This document shows positions 20,976 to 32,700 of a stretch of DNA of 64,000 nt, one piece after another. Positions within the stretch are counted from its first letter, which is position 1, and each line of letters starts with the position of its first letter. Location: NCBI GenBank assembly GCA_030407315.1, contig JALQPE010001969.1, positions 22,772 through 86,771 of the forward strand, read 5' to 3'. Under the pieces are notes generated by a model, which worked only from the letters and a program-made list of their open reading frames with translations, did no database searches and was not told where the DNA came from. The DNA is from Asparagopsis taxiformis (Eukaryota; Rhodophyta; Florideophyceae; Bonnemaisoniales; Bonnemaisoniaceae). The translations under genes were made by a program, and so were the position numbers.

Positions 20976-21625
20976 TGAATTAGACTAGGGTGCAGCCAGT
21001 AGCGGGTATGCAAGATTTACGATATGGTGTAGTGGATATGGAATAGGTAAATGGGCAGCTAACGCCAAAAGTTTAACGACATGAAGATCATCTGTACACT
21101 GCACTAAGGAACTATGAACTATGCTACCATGGTATATACCAAACGACAAAACAGTAGCTCTACATAAAGTAACTACAAATACATATAGGCATGAAAAGAG
21201 AGGTGAGGGGAAGCCAGAAATTTCTGTTGGCACCTGGAAGGAAAAGAATAGATGAATCAATGGTTAGTGCTAGGAATGTAATTTCATCAACGCTAGAAGC
21301 ATGATTAGAAGCGAGAGAACATACCGTGGATAGTGGAGCCAGAGCTTGAGTAAGCGGATTGTAGAGAACCCAGAAACTTCTGCTGGCACATAGATGGAAA
21401 GAAGTGGATGACACAGTGGTCAGTGCTAGAAACGGTATGCCAAAAGCTCGATTAGACGTGAGAAAACGAATACGTTACTATAGTAATGACAGTAGCCCTG
21501 GAGAAAGACGAAACACAAAGTAGGAAAGGCAGAAAAGTATGTTAGCAGAAGAACAACGAAGAACCGCAGTAAAAGGAAATGGGAGGAATGGATTAAAGAC
21601 TAAATGGGCTGGAAAACCTTATCGT
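20976..21625 (-). other. duplicated intron-exon segment
   Basis: On the minus strand an intron-like stretch runs from GTATGT at 21324 to CAG at 21234, with a CTAAC branch motif and a pyrimidine tract. The exon after it begins GTGCCAACAGAAATTTCTGG. About 158 bp away, near 21368-21480, the same acceptor and exon start recur in diverged form (TGCCAGCAGAAGTTTCTGG). No protein family is recognisable in the short exons. Confidence 0.35.
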
Positions 21626-21690
21626 AGGATGGAGGCGGCGGGCACAACCACATCTGTAGGGATGCGCTTGCACACCGCCGCCTCCATCCT
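21626..21690. repeat. hairpin with 15-bp GC-rich arms
   Basis: AGGATGGAGGCGGCG at 21626-21640 is exactly complementary to 21676-21690, with a 35-bp loop. Function unknown. Confidence 0.8.
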
Positions 21691-21909
21691 GCGTACGTGG
21701 TGTGCTCCGAGCGACAGGTGATGGCGATGTTGCCCGGCGTGACGCAAGCCTTAAATACTGCTGCAGAGTGAGCCCAGAGGTCGCGTATTTCACTTGCGTA
21801 GTGAGAAAGCGCCCGCTTTTCGAGCTGACAAATCAGAGACAAATCATCGATGATCCATGAACACATCATGGACACGTCATGGACTCGAGATGAACTCGTC
21901 ATGAACACG

Positions 21910-21947
21910 TAATGAAATAGAACACTAGGTAGTGTTCTATTTCATTA
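21910..21947. repeat. 38-bp perfect palindrome containing CACTA/TAGTG
   Basis: The 18-bp arms TAATGAAATAGAACACTA and its complement surround GG. It is preceded by several ATGAACAC(G/A)T-type short repeats (21855-21910). Confidence 0.8.
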
Positions 21948-22013
21948 CAGCTGGCGTGCAGCTCCACGCTTGGGAGCGGAAACGTGTATTGCAGGCTGAG
22001 GAGCCAATGATGA

Positions 22014-22115
22014 AAAATTAGAAAAAAATGACTAGTTACTGCAGTAAAAAGTGATCTAGGAAGATGCATTTGGTAGATCATCGTTTTTACTGCAGTAAAA
22101 GAAACCTAATTTTAC
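22014..22115. mobile_element. MITE-like hairpin, copy 1
   Basis: Self-complementary element with ACTGCAGTAAAAAGTGATCTA and its complement around a short centre, and AAATTAG/CTAATTT at the edges. It is related to copies at 26668, 44304 and 44972. It lies about 280 bp from the 3' end of the 1307-aa transposase gene. Confidence 0.7.
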
Positions 22116-22392
22116 TTTAATTTTATTGTGGTACGTTCCGCCCTGAGGAAGCTGGTTCAGGCTTGAGGCAGTTCAAGGAAAGGATAAGCTCTGGAAGAAG
22201 CATGAATGGTATAGACGAGGAATTAGAGATGGTTACATAGAATAGAACATAGTGTCTAACAGGTTTTGGGACAAGGGACATAAGTATGGCCAATGTCAAG
22301 GTGGATGTATATGACGGAAACGCTACAATATGAGGAAGTTTGTTTACGGGAAGTAATATGGCAGAGAAGCTTATGTACTAGACCCTAGAGTA

Positions 22393-25300
22393 TCATGCAG
22401 TCCTTGGCGGATATCCATCTGCTCTTGCAAAAATAGAGAAGGAACCACCATCCATAAACGAAGGACCTCCATGCGTAATTCCTCCATTCGAAGTGCTTTG
22501 CTCCACAGAACATAATGAATGGTTACAATTGTGGAGGAGACCAACCTTACGAACCCCTGAAGTGAGAGGGAGAAACCAGGAGCCGGAATCGGTGTTCGGA
22601 GCAAACGTAGTGGGGGAGGACTTCTGCTTGATAACTGGAAGAACAATAGCGTGTGGTGGAGACAGGTATTCCTGGTGAGATTCGTCTATGCAAACGTTTC
22701 CAGGTGATGCAATGTTTCCATCAATAGTCAGGTCAAACACGGCGGTAACAGCCCAAAAAGAAGGCGAACAGGTCTTCTGTAGAATTCTAGAAGACGGGGA
22801 AGCTGAGTAGCAAGCTTGTACTACACAGCCAGAAGCTATTTCTTGTGGCTTTGAAAAGTCCCGAGACGCAGCAGAGGGCGAAGCTGCACAGGCAGGGTGG
22901 GCAGAACTGAGACGTGCTCCCTTGCAAGGTTTTCCACGAAGCATGACTGCATCCGAATTCTGCCCACAGGAAAAATCCTGCTGTGGTAATGAAGAGGGGA
23001 CTCCTGTCCACGAGTAATATGAATATGGAGAAGAGAAGAATGGTAAAGAAGACCTATTCAAATGTTCGAGAAGGGGTTCTTGACAGAGGTCAGGCAGCGT
23101 ACTAGCCGGGAGGTTCTCCATGGATTTACAGTGCTCCCGTCCGAATAGAACACGAAGGAGAAACCGTTTAGAACGTTCTCTCTCCACAGATGCTGGAGTA
23201 GAATTGGAGAAAATTTTCAAAGCAAGATGGAGGCTTCCTTTCCAATAGTTTCCGAGTGCCGCTAACATAGCATCCAACTGTCTGTCAGCACCTCCGGAAT
23301 GCTCTAGACCTCGTTTCATTTGCTGATGTGTTGCTTCGAAAGATAGCTCAGCTACCTGGCGAGTGTGTCCGAGCAGAGGAACAGTGTGTTCAAATGGCTC
23401 AATGAGACGGTGCAAGTTTGGCTTATTGTCAAGAATCTTCCTTGCCCGGAATCCAGCAGTCTTGTTTTCCATCTCAATGTGGTCATTATTATTCGTTACT
23501 ATACCTTCGGTCTGCATCTTCCGTTTCTTCGAGACCGCTGTGCTCCGCTGTCTGGTAGGAACAGTGTTGAGCAGGTCATCCATTAGAGTAGCATATTCTT
23601 TCGATAGCTGCTGCAGACGACGGAGACTGTTGTGCGCAGAAATCCCTGTAGCTCTCTGTACTGCCTCAGAACCGTCGATATTGTTTCGTGGTAGGAAGTA
23701 TGTAGCTACAGATATAGAGGACAGGAGACGAACAAGTTCGAGAGACAGATGGCGTTGCTGTTCAGAAGCCTGGAGTGATCTTGAACCGCTACCTTCGGAT
23801 GACCTTGTAGTCTGCGACTGGAATTTCAGAGAAGACCTGAAGCAGTGTGCGGCGACGAGGAGAACTGCAAATCTGTCCGAGATTCCCATTGTATGAGTTT
23901 CACCTGCGTTGAAGTTATATATCTTGTTCTGATTTGCCAGACCCAATACACGGAGGGCATCCACCATGAACCTGTCGGCCAGCCTTCTCACACCATCATT
24001 AGGCAAGCTTGAAAAAGCATTGTCCAGAGCATCCTTTGCCAGTCCGTGGAGGAGATGGTCAATTCCAACAAACGTCGAACGGTATGGGTCCAGAATAGCG
24101 GGCACGACAGGGATTCGTAGACCATCGTTTCCGAGTGGTGTCCCGGTTGGAACCAGCCCTTTGGACCTAGCTTCATGAAGTAGTCTTTCAATGAGATGCA
24201 ATGGAGTGTCTGTGATATTTTGCACTGTTCTCAAACCCAGATACTTCAAGATGTTTGCAGAACTTTCCGATGAATGAACAGCTGCAGCTGTTCGCTCGGA
24301 TGTGCGAAAGTGTGTATCAGAGCTCGAATGTAAACGGGTGTCGTAGCCAAACTGCAAGTTCTTCCCATATTTCCCCCCTCTTACAAAGAAACACAAATGG
24401 CATGGGCAGTCTGCGTTGTGCCCCATGACATCCAGCACATGAGAACAGGCAGGATAATCCGATACGAAACCAATAAAGTCCAGGAAAATTAGACATTCAT
24501 TGCCGTCTGGATCGACATCACGAAACCCCGACGTACATCCTTGAATAATGTCTCTAGAGATATGTCGAAGGATATGGTTTGTACTAACACCGGGACCTGT
24601 GAAACCGATGACGCGCACAGCAGAACTGTTCCGGCGACAGTCCAGCGGAAGACCCATTGAGAGCGTATAGCATCCTCCAGCACTCCCTTTCTTACCAGAG
24701 GCTTCATTGAAGTCATCGCAGTATAAAAGAAATGGATAGACGTAGTATGTGGTACCGCAGCTGAGAACCCCACGGAGATGTGTAGGATGAAAGGGGCTGG
24801 AGCTCGTGCCTGGTTTCAATAACTTGACATTATTGATTGCACGAGTTCCGCCGACAACTTTGTAATGCCCTTCAGAGTTGACGAGAAAGAGCAGTTTTTG
24901 CGATGGGCCTGGCGGTCCGGGAGAGCTGACGACAAGCCCAATGAAGAACTGTACACCATACTTTTGAGTAGAGTTGCATTCAGGACTGGGCGATAAAACT
25001 GTCAGGTGATCACCCGGCCGAGCATATTCCCTGAACGACTCTTTCTGAAGGATGACGGCGGACCCATATGAATTCGGGGAGACCGAAAGCCTACTATGAA
25101 ATGCGGCACCAGAGTTAATCCACGAAGAAGATGTGAAAGCTTTGAACGACTCATAGCTGGAAGGTAGTGATTCCTGTTGGAAAAGGGAACTGAGAGTAGG
25201 ATCTAGAGGAGAGGCGTGCCGCCCAGATATCACGCGAAGCTCCACAATACTACCCCCGAAAGCAGGAACCGGAGAGCCATCCTTATCTTCTGCCCTTAGA

Positions 25301-26316
25301 GTATAGTTTTGTCCTTTCAGAGAGTACTCTCTGAATTTTCCTATCCTGGATGTACACACATTACCATGTAAACTTAGTAACTCATCCGAGTCGGAAGCAT
25401 CCAATTGTGTGTTATCACGCCACGCAAGGTCGAATATTTGTGGCGTAGCAATGTCTGCTCGTGCATATTCGCTTGGTGGAACGATAAGTACAGGTGTTGA
25501 TTGGCCTGTGGTTGCTCGTTCGACGCGGCTTCTTCGTAGAATTGCGGAGGAAGCTACACGGGCTGCACTGCGCTCTACGTTTACAGGAAAATAAACGGTT
25601 TCTGAACGCAACCATGCATTGTAGAATAGCCACGGTCTCACCTTACGCACTATTGTCGAATAATGAGGCAGACCTTGCTGAACGTGTTTATTCGTTGAGC
25701 CTTTTCTCGCGAAATCGAACAAAACACGATCTTCCTGCAGGCTAGCGGCAGTACTTTTTGTGGAACCTGTCAGCTTTGCGACAGCATACAGCGTAGTACA
25801 TTGTGTCATGTAATTGCGAGCTTTGGCTGGATTGGACGTATTGAGGATGAAAGGAGAAGAGATGAGAAGTTTAGCCTCTATCTCCTCCTGCAGTAGCAGG
25901 TCTTTATCATTCGACGCGGTATCATGTTCTGAGAATACATCATCGGGTTCGTCAGAACTATCGTGATGGAATTCAGTAGGAACTGTCGCAACAGCAGAAG
26001 CAGGTTCAGTCCTAGAAGGAAGTATCATATCACAACCGTCGGGAATGGTGGATAGTTTTTCAACTGCTGGAGGTGGCAGGGTGTTTCCCTCTTCGCTTTT
26101 GGCGCACTCCAGAGAGACAGTGGTATCCATGGGTACCAGAGCAATAGCATGCAAGCTATTGCTCCCAGTTGTAGACATATCCAGGACAGGCGAGGAAGGG
26201 GGTGTTGGATCTGGGAGCCGGTGGTTGATAGCATTTGGATTCTGGGGAATGTTCAAAGTGCTGTCATGGTCTATTTGTGGGGGAGGAAGAGGGTTTTGCA
26301 TTGGTCTCCAGCCCAT
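22393..26316 (-). CDS. large intact DDE transposase-like protein
   Basis: 1307 codons without interruption. The first 400 residues are Ser/Pro-rich and acidic. The core resembles Plavaka/CMC transposases at a distance: PFLLYCDDFNE (Asp at about 534), GGCYTLSMGLP, a DYPACSHV segment (about 620), CPCHLCFF (about 638-645), and late KPNLHRLIEPFEHTVPLLG followed by SFEATHQQMKRG (about 995). The same logic (D, D plus CxxC, then FE..H..K) is seen in transposase C of the arms, but this protein is much longer and clearly another subfamily. I assume the ATG at 26316. Hairpin MITEs lie about 280 bp and 350 bp outside the gene, suggesting that they share ends with its transposon. Element termini and target duplication were not found by eye. 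Confidence 0.6.
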   Translation of the reverse strand: MGWRPMQNPLPPPQIDHDSTLNIPQNPNAINHRLPDPTPPSSPVLDMSTTGSNSLHAIALVPMDTTVSLECAKSEEGNTLPPPAVEKLSTIPDGCDMILPSRTEPASAVATVPTEFHHDSSDEPDDVFSEHDTASNDKDLLLQEEIEAKLLISSPFILNTSNPAKARNYMTQCTTLYAVAKLTGSTKSTAASLQEDRVLFDFARKGSTNKHVQQGLPHYSTIVRKVRPWLFYNAWLRSETVYFPVNVERSAARVASSAILRRSRVERATTGQSTPVLIVPPSEYARADIATPQIFDLAWRDNTQLDASDSDELLSLHGNVCTSRIGKFREYSLKGQNYTLRAEDKDGSPVPAFGGSIVELRVISGRHASPLDPTLSSLFQQESLPSSYESFKAFTSSSWINSGAAFHSRLSVSPNSYGSAVILQKESFREYARPGDHLTVLSPSPECNSTQKYGVQFFIGLVVSSPGPPGPSQKLLFLVNSEGHYKVVGGTRAINNVKLLKPGTSSSPFHPTHLRGVLSCGTTYYVYPFLLYCDDFNEASGKKGSAGGCYTLSMGLPLDCRRNSSAVRVIGFTGPGVSTNHILRHISRDIIQGCTSGFRDVDPDGNECLIFLDFIGFVSDYPACSHVLDVMGHNADCPCHLCFFVRGGKYGKNLQFGYDTRLHSSSDTHFRTSERTAAAVHSSESSANILKYLGLRTVQNITDTPLHLIERLLHEARSKGLVPTGTPLGNDGLRIPVVPAILDPYRSTFVGIDHLLHGLAKDALDNAFSSLPNDGVRRLADRFMVDALRVLGLANQNKIYNFNAGETHTMGISDRFAVLLVAAHCFRSSLKFQSQTTRSSEGSGSRSLQASEQQRHLSLELVRLLSSISVATYFLPRNNIDGSEAVQRATGISAHNSLRRLQQLSKEYATLMDDLLNTVPTRQRSTAVSKKRKMQTEGIVTNNNDHIEMENKTAGFRARKILDNKPNLHRLIEPFEHTVPLLGHTRQVAELSFEATHQQMKRGLEHSGGADRQLDAMLAALGNYWKGSLHLALKIFSNSTPASVERERSKRFLLRVLFGREHCKSMENLPASTLPDLCQEPLLEHLNRSSLPFFSSPYSYYSWTGVPSSLPQQDFSCGQNSDAVMLRGKPCKGARLSSAHPACAASPSAASRDFSKPQEIASGCVVQACYSASPSSRILQKTCSPSFWAVTAVFDLTIDGNIASPGNVCIDESHQEYLSPPHAIVLPVIKQKSSPTTFAPNTDSGSWFLPLTSGVRKVGLLHNCNHSLCSVEQSTSNGGITHGGPSFMDGGSFSIFARADGYPPRTA

Positions 26317-26667
26317 GTGATGGACGGAGAAAGGGTCAGAAACTGTTCTGGTAGTCGAACGCCTAGCCCGACTACGACCAGGTTATACATTGTTGTATCG
26401 TAGTCGTAGGCCAGTCCTAGACTTTCTCGGTCTTGCCATGTCTCGATGACAGACAATTTGCAGGCTCTGATATTTGTGTGACGGACCGCGTGTAGGCCTT
26501 GCCGTAGTGAGCATAGAAACGAAACACACAGATGTGATGTAAAGCTGTAGAAAGGGAGAACATGAATAAGTCGACCGTTACAGTCTAATAGTTTAACTAT
26601 GACCTTGCTCAGTTGCACATACGACTATACTACCCATAAACAGCAATCATTCATGGAACGGGAGATG

Positions 26668-26789
26668 TTGAAATTTGATAATTTTTTTCGCTCCGAAATT
26701 ACTGTAGTAATAAGTGATCTAGGTTGATGCACTTTGCTAGATCGCTTTTTACTGCAGTAATTTCGGAGCGAAAAAAATTACCAAATTCT
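26668..26789. mobile_element. MITE-like hairpin, copy 2
   Basis: Runs from TTGAAATTTGATAATTTTTT through ACTG(T/C)AGTAA and GATCTAG to the complementary GCTAGATCGCTTTTTACTGC and AAATTACCAAATT. Same family as 22014, 44304 and 44972. Confidence 0.8.
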
Positions 26790-27061
26790 AGGACCTCAAC
26801 GCCAGGGGTCCAGCGCCCTTTGCGACTTACGAATGCACACTGGTTGCAACTAGCATACTACCATTCTTTACCTTGCCATGCACCAGAACGGGCGAGGGCA
26901 GAGGACCATCAACGGAAGGAGATTCTGACAAACTACAAGTAGACTATAGGAATGTGGGAGAACATGGAAACAAGAGAAATATAAGTTTAGAGCAAGTTAT
27001 AGTTCATATGCTATCTATTCAACTGTAATATACTCTTCGCTACTACTTTCCTCTTCCTTAT
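26790..27061. other. no gene seen
   Basis: Spacer between the MITE and the CACTA end of the right arm. Confidence 0.4.
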
Positions 27062-27197
27062 CACTACGTCTGTGTTTTCGGAAGTGGACGCGGACGTCCA
27101 GTCTCTCTAGTACGGGTCCTAGTCGGCCCCGAGATTTACTAGAACAAATGAACGTCCGCGTCCAAAAAAAATAAAAAATTTTTGGATGCGGACGTCC

Positions 27198-27370
27198 ACT
27201 CTCTCTAGTACATATGGCGGAATACTAGGGCCCGACATCCACTTTCTCTAGTACATATGGCGGAATACTAGGGCCCGACATCCACTTTCTCTAGTACATA
27301 TGGCGGAATACTAGGACCCGACATCCACTTTCTCTAGTACATATGGCGGAATACTAGGACCCGACATCCA
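27198..27370 (-). repeat. 43-bp subterminal tandem repeat (right arm)
   Basis: Four complete units of the array seen partly deleted at 16178-16378. Confidence 0.8.
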
Positions 27371-27493
27371 GTATACAATATATCAGCGAAAACCGGGAGG
27401 GAAGAAATTACAGCGGATGGTAAATTCAGGGCCCATATCGGACCGTATTTTATTCTCTCATTTAGGAAACTGCTCGTATACAATACGTCTCTC

Positions 27494-27678
27494 TAGAATA
27501 GGGAATACATATCTGGTCAGAATAGGAAATAAATACCCGGTTAGAATAGGAAATACGTATCCAGCCAGAATACGGAATATGTATCCAGCCAGAATACGAA
27601 ATACGTATCCAGCCAGAATACGGAATATGTATCCTGCCAGAATACGAAATACGTATCCAGCCAGAATACAAAATACCT
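27494..27678 (-). repeat. 24-bp minisatellite (right arm)
   Basis: Mirror of 15879-16062. Confidence 0.8.
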
Positions 27679-27914
27679 GTCAGCATATCGTCGATCACCC
27701 ATCTCCCTCACTATCGCGTTCTCCCTACCATCCGAACGCCATGCACCACCATCCGCACATACTTCAAGAACCCTCACGACCTTGATTACAAAAAATCCGC
27801 TCCTTCCCAATTCCATCCCGCTTTCCTCGACACCACCCCAGCCCATTAAATCATCAAGACATCAAACACGAACATGGTCAGCAAAATCTTACACCACTTG
27901 AAACGACTCTCACT

Positions 27915-29063
27915 TCTATCGTATGCCCGAAAATATACACATACCAGAAACACTTCACAGCTTCATTCCCCATCTTCCTAGATCCCTTCTTCACTCTCCT
28001 TCAGTCCTGCCGTTCCTGCTTCACCACTCCTGCATCACATCCAAAACATCAACCCCAACAGTCAGATTCAAAAGCAACGCTTACCACGACAGATATCCTA
28101 GAAACTCCCTTACTTACCTCTCCGAGAGGATGAGTGAATCATCCATCCTACACAAAATACAAACCATGATCCAAAAACCTTGCAATGAATAATCAAAGTC
28201 AGCAGTCCATATCTTCGCAAAACAAGTCTTGGTGCTCAGTGAAACTTACCTTCTGTCATCAACATTCCTGCACCATCTACACAACATCGGAATCAACCAC
28301 AACAGTCAGACCCAAAACCAACCTTCCCTCGCTGCTTACTTTCAAAACTCGCACACTTACCTTCGCTCCACACAATACACACCATGACTCAATAGGCTTC
28401 CAATGAAAAATATCGCATCAACGGAAATAGTCAGACTCAAAACCAACCTTCCCTCGCTGCTTACTTTCAAAACTCGCACACTTACCTTACCTGTTCCATC
28501 CTGCACACAATAAAAACCATAAATCACGTAATCGTGTAGCCAAGAAAAGTAGTCAGCATTCCGCATCTTCGCACAACCGGTCTGGGCGCCCAATGTGACT
28601 TACCTTCCGTCATCACTATTCCTCCATCACCTACGCAACATCGGAATCAATCGCAACAGTCAGATTGAAAACCAACGTTTCCCTCGCTACATACCCTGAG
28701 AACTCGCAAATGTACCTCTCATCCATCCTACACACAATACAAACCATGATCCAAAAACCTTGCAATGAGTAATAATCATAGTCAGCAGTCCATATCTTCG
28801 CAAAGCACATCTTGGCACTCAATGAAACTTACCTTCCGTCATCAACATTCCTGCATCATCTACACAACATCGGAATCAACTACAACAGTCAGACTCAAAA
28901 CCAACCTTCCCTCGCAGCACACTTTCAAAACTTCACGTACCTCTCTTCCATCCTCCGCTCAATACACACCATGAGTCAACAGGCTTCCAATGAAAAATAT
29001 CGCATCAACGGAAATAGTCAAACTCAAAACCCACGCTTACCTCAATGCATACCCTCGAGGGTA
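27915..29063 (-). other. gene D, micro-exon array (right)
   Basis: Mirror of 14492-15640 (left and right positions sum to 43555). All splice donors, branch-like CTGAC motifs, TGTGTAG acceptors and 12/27/30-nt exons are conserved. The first donor is at 29040, and the 27-nt exons lie at about 28833-28859, 28604-28630 and 28250-28276. The 38-bp palindrome lies just beyond the first donor. I saw no lesion distinguishing this copy from the left one, in contrast to genes A, B and C. Confidence 0.5.
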
Positions 29064-29078
29064 GAGGATGGAACGAAG

Positions 29079-29116
29079 GTACGTGCGCGAATCTTGATCA
29101 AGATTCGCACACGTAC
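29079..29116. repeat. 38-bp near-perfect palindrome (right arm)
   Basis: Mirror of 14439-14476, centred on TTGATCAA, with the same single mismatched pair. Confidence 0.8.
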
Positions 29117-29712
29117 AAAGCAAAGGCGGTCAAAGAATCTCAGTCGGTGATGAGGGGGGAGTGGAGCCTGCGGCATCGACCGGACAGCTTTCAGCGTCCG
29201 CTTAAGTCTTGCTGTGCATACTCGAAATCATCGCCGGCAGTGAGATTGAGTATGGCCCAAGCCATGGTCTCTGAATCCCCGAACAATGAGATCCGGATCG
29301 AGAACAACGAATATAAACATATAATCATATATATGAGAATCCATTTGCTTTCCTTACATGATCCGTGGCATATCCGCTGTAAACCACATTCAGATTCCAC
29401 GAAGTTCGGAAATAAAAAAGTTTATTATTACAAATGAATTAATTGAAAATTCATGTCCCAGGCAGTCGTTCGTCCTTCCATGCACACGTTGCCAGCACGC
29501 AATGTGATGTAACAGTTGGAAATGATTGAACTCTCGGTTAAATTCCACCGTTGGGATGTCAGCTGGAGTGAGCACAAAACTACTACCCACAAAACTACGA
29601 ACACGTTACATTCCAAGTCTCGAAAGCACCACAAAAATAAAATTGGTCGCATCTGGACGGCACAGTCTCCCCTGTTCAGCTCGCAATCCTCCGTTTTGCG
29701 TCAAAACTCGAC

Positions 29713-32700
29713 ATGGAATGCAAGTATGAAGGATGCTTCTACTACTGCGTAGATGCTTATGCGCTCGCGCTGCATGAGCGAACGTGTCGCTACCGTTTCA
29801 ACCCCTCTCCCCAACATTTCAACAACGCTCGTGTCCCTGCCGTCACCCATGAGCCTGCTCGAAACGGCGACCATGATTCCCCGCAACCCAGCTCCCCAGA
29901 CCCAGAATCTGGTCGTGGTTCCTCCAGCGACTCACCCTGTGACGCTCCACTGCCACCAACCTCAACCCCCTCCCGCGCAGACCTCCTCGTGCAATCCCTC
30001 GCCGCCAGTCTCACAACCCTCGAGTACAAGGCCGGCGCTGGCCGCGTGAGCGAAGTCATCACCATCCTACAAGACCCCGCATTCTCCCTAGAAAAGTTCA
30101 ACAGCGCCGTTCGCACTGTAGAAGAATGTCGCCACGTTACCGCTTCCATGGTCGAATCACATTTCCGCACCGAAGGTTACAAGAGCCACATCATTCCAGA
30201 CAAAACTGGTAAGTACTCGGCACAGCTGTACCTCCGCGACCCAGTCGACATGCTCCACAGGCAGTTAGCACTGGCTAACGACCAAAATACTCTCTTCCAC
30301 CCCTCCCCACAGACCGCCCCAGACGGCACCGCAATATTTTCTCATCCCCTACACACAGAATTCGCGAAAACGCTGCACCAGGTTACTAGACAGCGCGTGA
30401 AGCTCTCGGAAGATCCACAGGTCGTATGGGCAGAGGAAACTGATCCCACACCTTCCTCCTTTGCCGGCCTCCTCCAAGTGTACTCCGACAAGAGCAGCAC
30501 AAGCCTCAAGAGCTCCGCAATCGTCGCATACCCCATACACGTCACACTGCTCAACTTCTCCGCCCCCCTCCGTCGCCACTGCATCCGTACCGGCCTCACC
30601 ATCGTCGGGTGTCTTCCGTACATTGTTAACCCTTCGTCCAACGCCTTGTTCGGTGATGAAATGCCGACAACCTCTAGTTCTGCTAGTCGCGCTCGCAAAA
30701 TTGATATTCTTCATAAAGCACTCGAAAAAGTGTTTTCGTCCCTATCCACCGCGTTCTCTTCCGGGTTCCCCTGCACAGACTCCACTGCAACTGCCAGCCA
30801 ATGCTTTCCCATCCTAGCCAATTATTGCTGCGACTTTCCAGAGGCCAAAGAGCTGTCATGCACTCGCAACAGCACTACCACCACACATCCCTGCCAACGC
30901 TGCTACATCCCCGCCACTCAACTTGAATCCACCGCGCCACACCAGCCCCCGCTCCCTCGATGATACACGCTCTGCACGCCAAGAGAGCGCTCAGGAGCAT
31001 ACAACTGCTCCGCTCGAAGCTCTCTCCCTCCTCGAACAACACTCTGTCCTCGAATCGACCGCTCTTTTACCCACCAACAGTCCCCTAGACCCCTACAACA
31101 TTTTCTCCTTCGAGCCTCTGCACAATCTCCACCTCGGCATCTCAAAGCTCATCAAACAGTGCATTGTCCACCGCCTCAGCTCCCCAGACCTCACCACCAC
31201 CACTGCCTCCCATTCCGGGACACCTCCCACCTTCAAGAAGGTGAAAAAATCCATCCTCGCCGGCTCAAACAGCATTCTGTCCGCTATCGAACGCGACTAC
31301 TACATCACCGGTCTTCATGTCGACTTCTCCAAGGGTGAGAAGGGCACCAATTTGAACGGCCTCTTCACGGAGGACGGCATACGCGGCATGCTCGCAGCCA
31401 AAGACTATCACCATGTCGACATGGTGTTCCCTTTCATCGCAGCATTCATTGACACATGCTGTGACGAAGTAGAGACAGCCCCCCTCACTTCCATCTGCAC
31501 GCAATACTCTGACCTCGTCGCATGGGTCATGAAACGCGGTCGCATCAAGCACTGGACTGCCGCCGAACTCGAAAGCCTCCAGAACTCCATTTCCTATTTC
31601 AAACAATCAATGCTCTCCACCCTCGGCCCATTCCACACCACAGGTCTCAAAACTTTAAAGTTCCATCTTCTAGACCATCTTCCCGGTGACTTGCAGAGAT
31701 ATGGCGCCCTGGAACACATCGATGCAGGCCCCTACGAACACTCGCATCTTCTGTTCAAACAGAGTTATAGGAAAACCTCTCGAAGGCGCTCCACAGCCAT
31801 GGAAGAGACTATTCGCCACATGGAATTCTCCTTGGCCACTCCAACTGGTCACACCCCATCCAACACATTGGGAAACCCACGGATGATATCGCCCACAGAC
31901 GGTGCAGTACTCGTTCGCGACGGATTCACCGTTGCACTGCACGACTTTGCCTCCCTGCTGCCCGATGCAACCCTCCTCGTTGCAGATATCGACGGACAGC
32001 CCGATCCTGCCACTCTTTTGCCTCTGCACAACTCCTCGTTCCCGTCTGGCACCATAACGCTATTCCAGCAACTCGGTGACACAGCTGCACAAGCGTTCAC
32101 CCTCGCTAGACTGCGCGCCACGGCAGAAGGCCCTCCAATACATGACATGGACATTTCCGTCACCGTGGTAAAGACCGCCTACGTCATGGGAGGGTACGTC
32201 CCAGATGCCGACGACTTTGACCCGCACAGTGACATGCTTCGCCCCACAAACGTGTCGAGGCACAAGCAGCAGCGCGTCTTTGCAACTTCATCATTCGGCC
32301 CCGCATAGAGATCGCAGTACTCCTTTGTCGTCATCTCCGGAACTGCCGATGACTACAGAACCATATGGGTAGGGCGCGTCCTGGCCCTGGTACGCCTGCA
32401 GTCTCCAAACCTGTTTCAACCTGTAGAACTCGCTTTCGTGCAGTATATGACCTGCTTTGCCCCAAAAACCGCTGTGGAAAAATCACTTGGGCGCATTTGT
32501 TTAAAGTGGTCCACATGGGACCCGGACAACGGATCCGTTGACAGCAATGACACTGCATCCCACAGTGCAGGTGGTGTAGGACTTAACTGGCGTTTAGACG
32601 TAATGACTTGGGTAGTCGTCCAAACGTCTCGAGTAGTCGCCGGAGAGGCGGCTTCGCACTCCTGGCTTTTGTTAACCCGAAGCGGTAAAGCGTAGTCGCA

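Noticed and set aside
21626..21690. Hairpin as a selenocysteine insertion element or terminator
   Set aside because: No non-Watson-Crick quartet or AA loop features, and no adjacent selenoprotein frame or poly-T.
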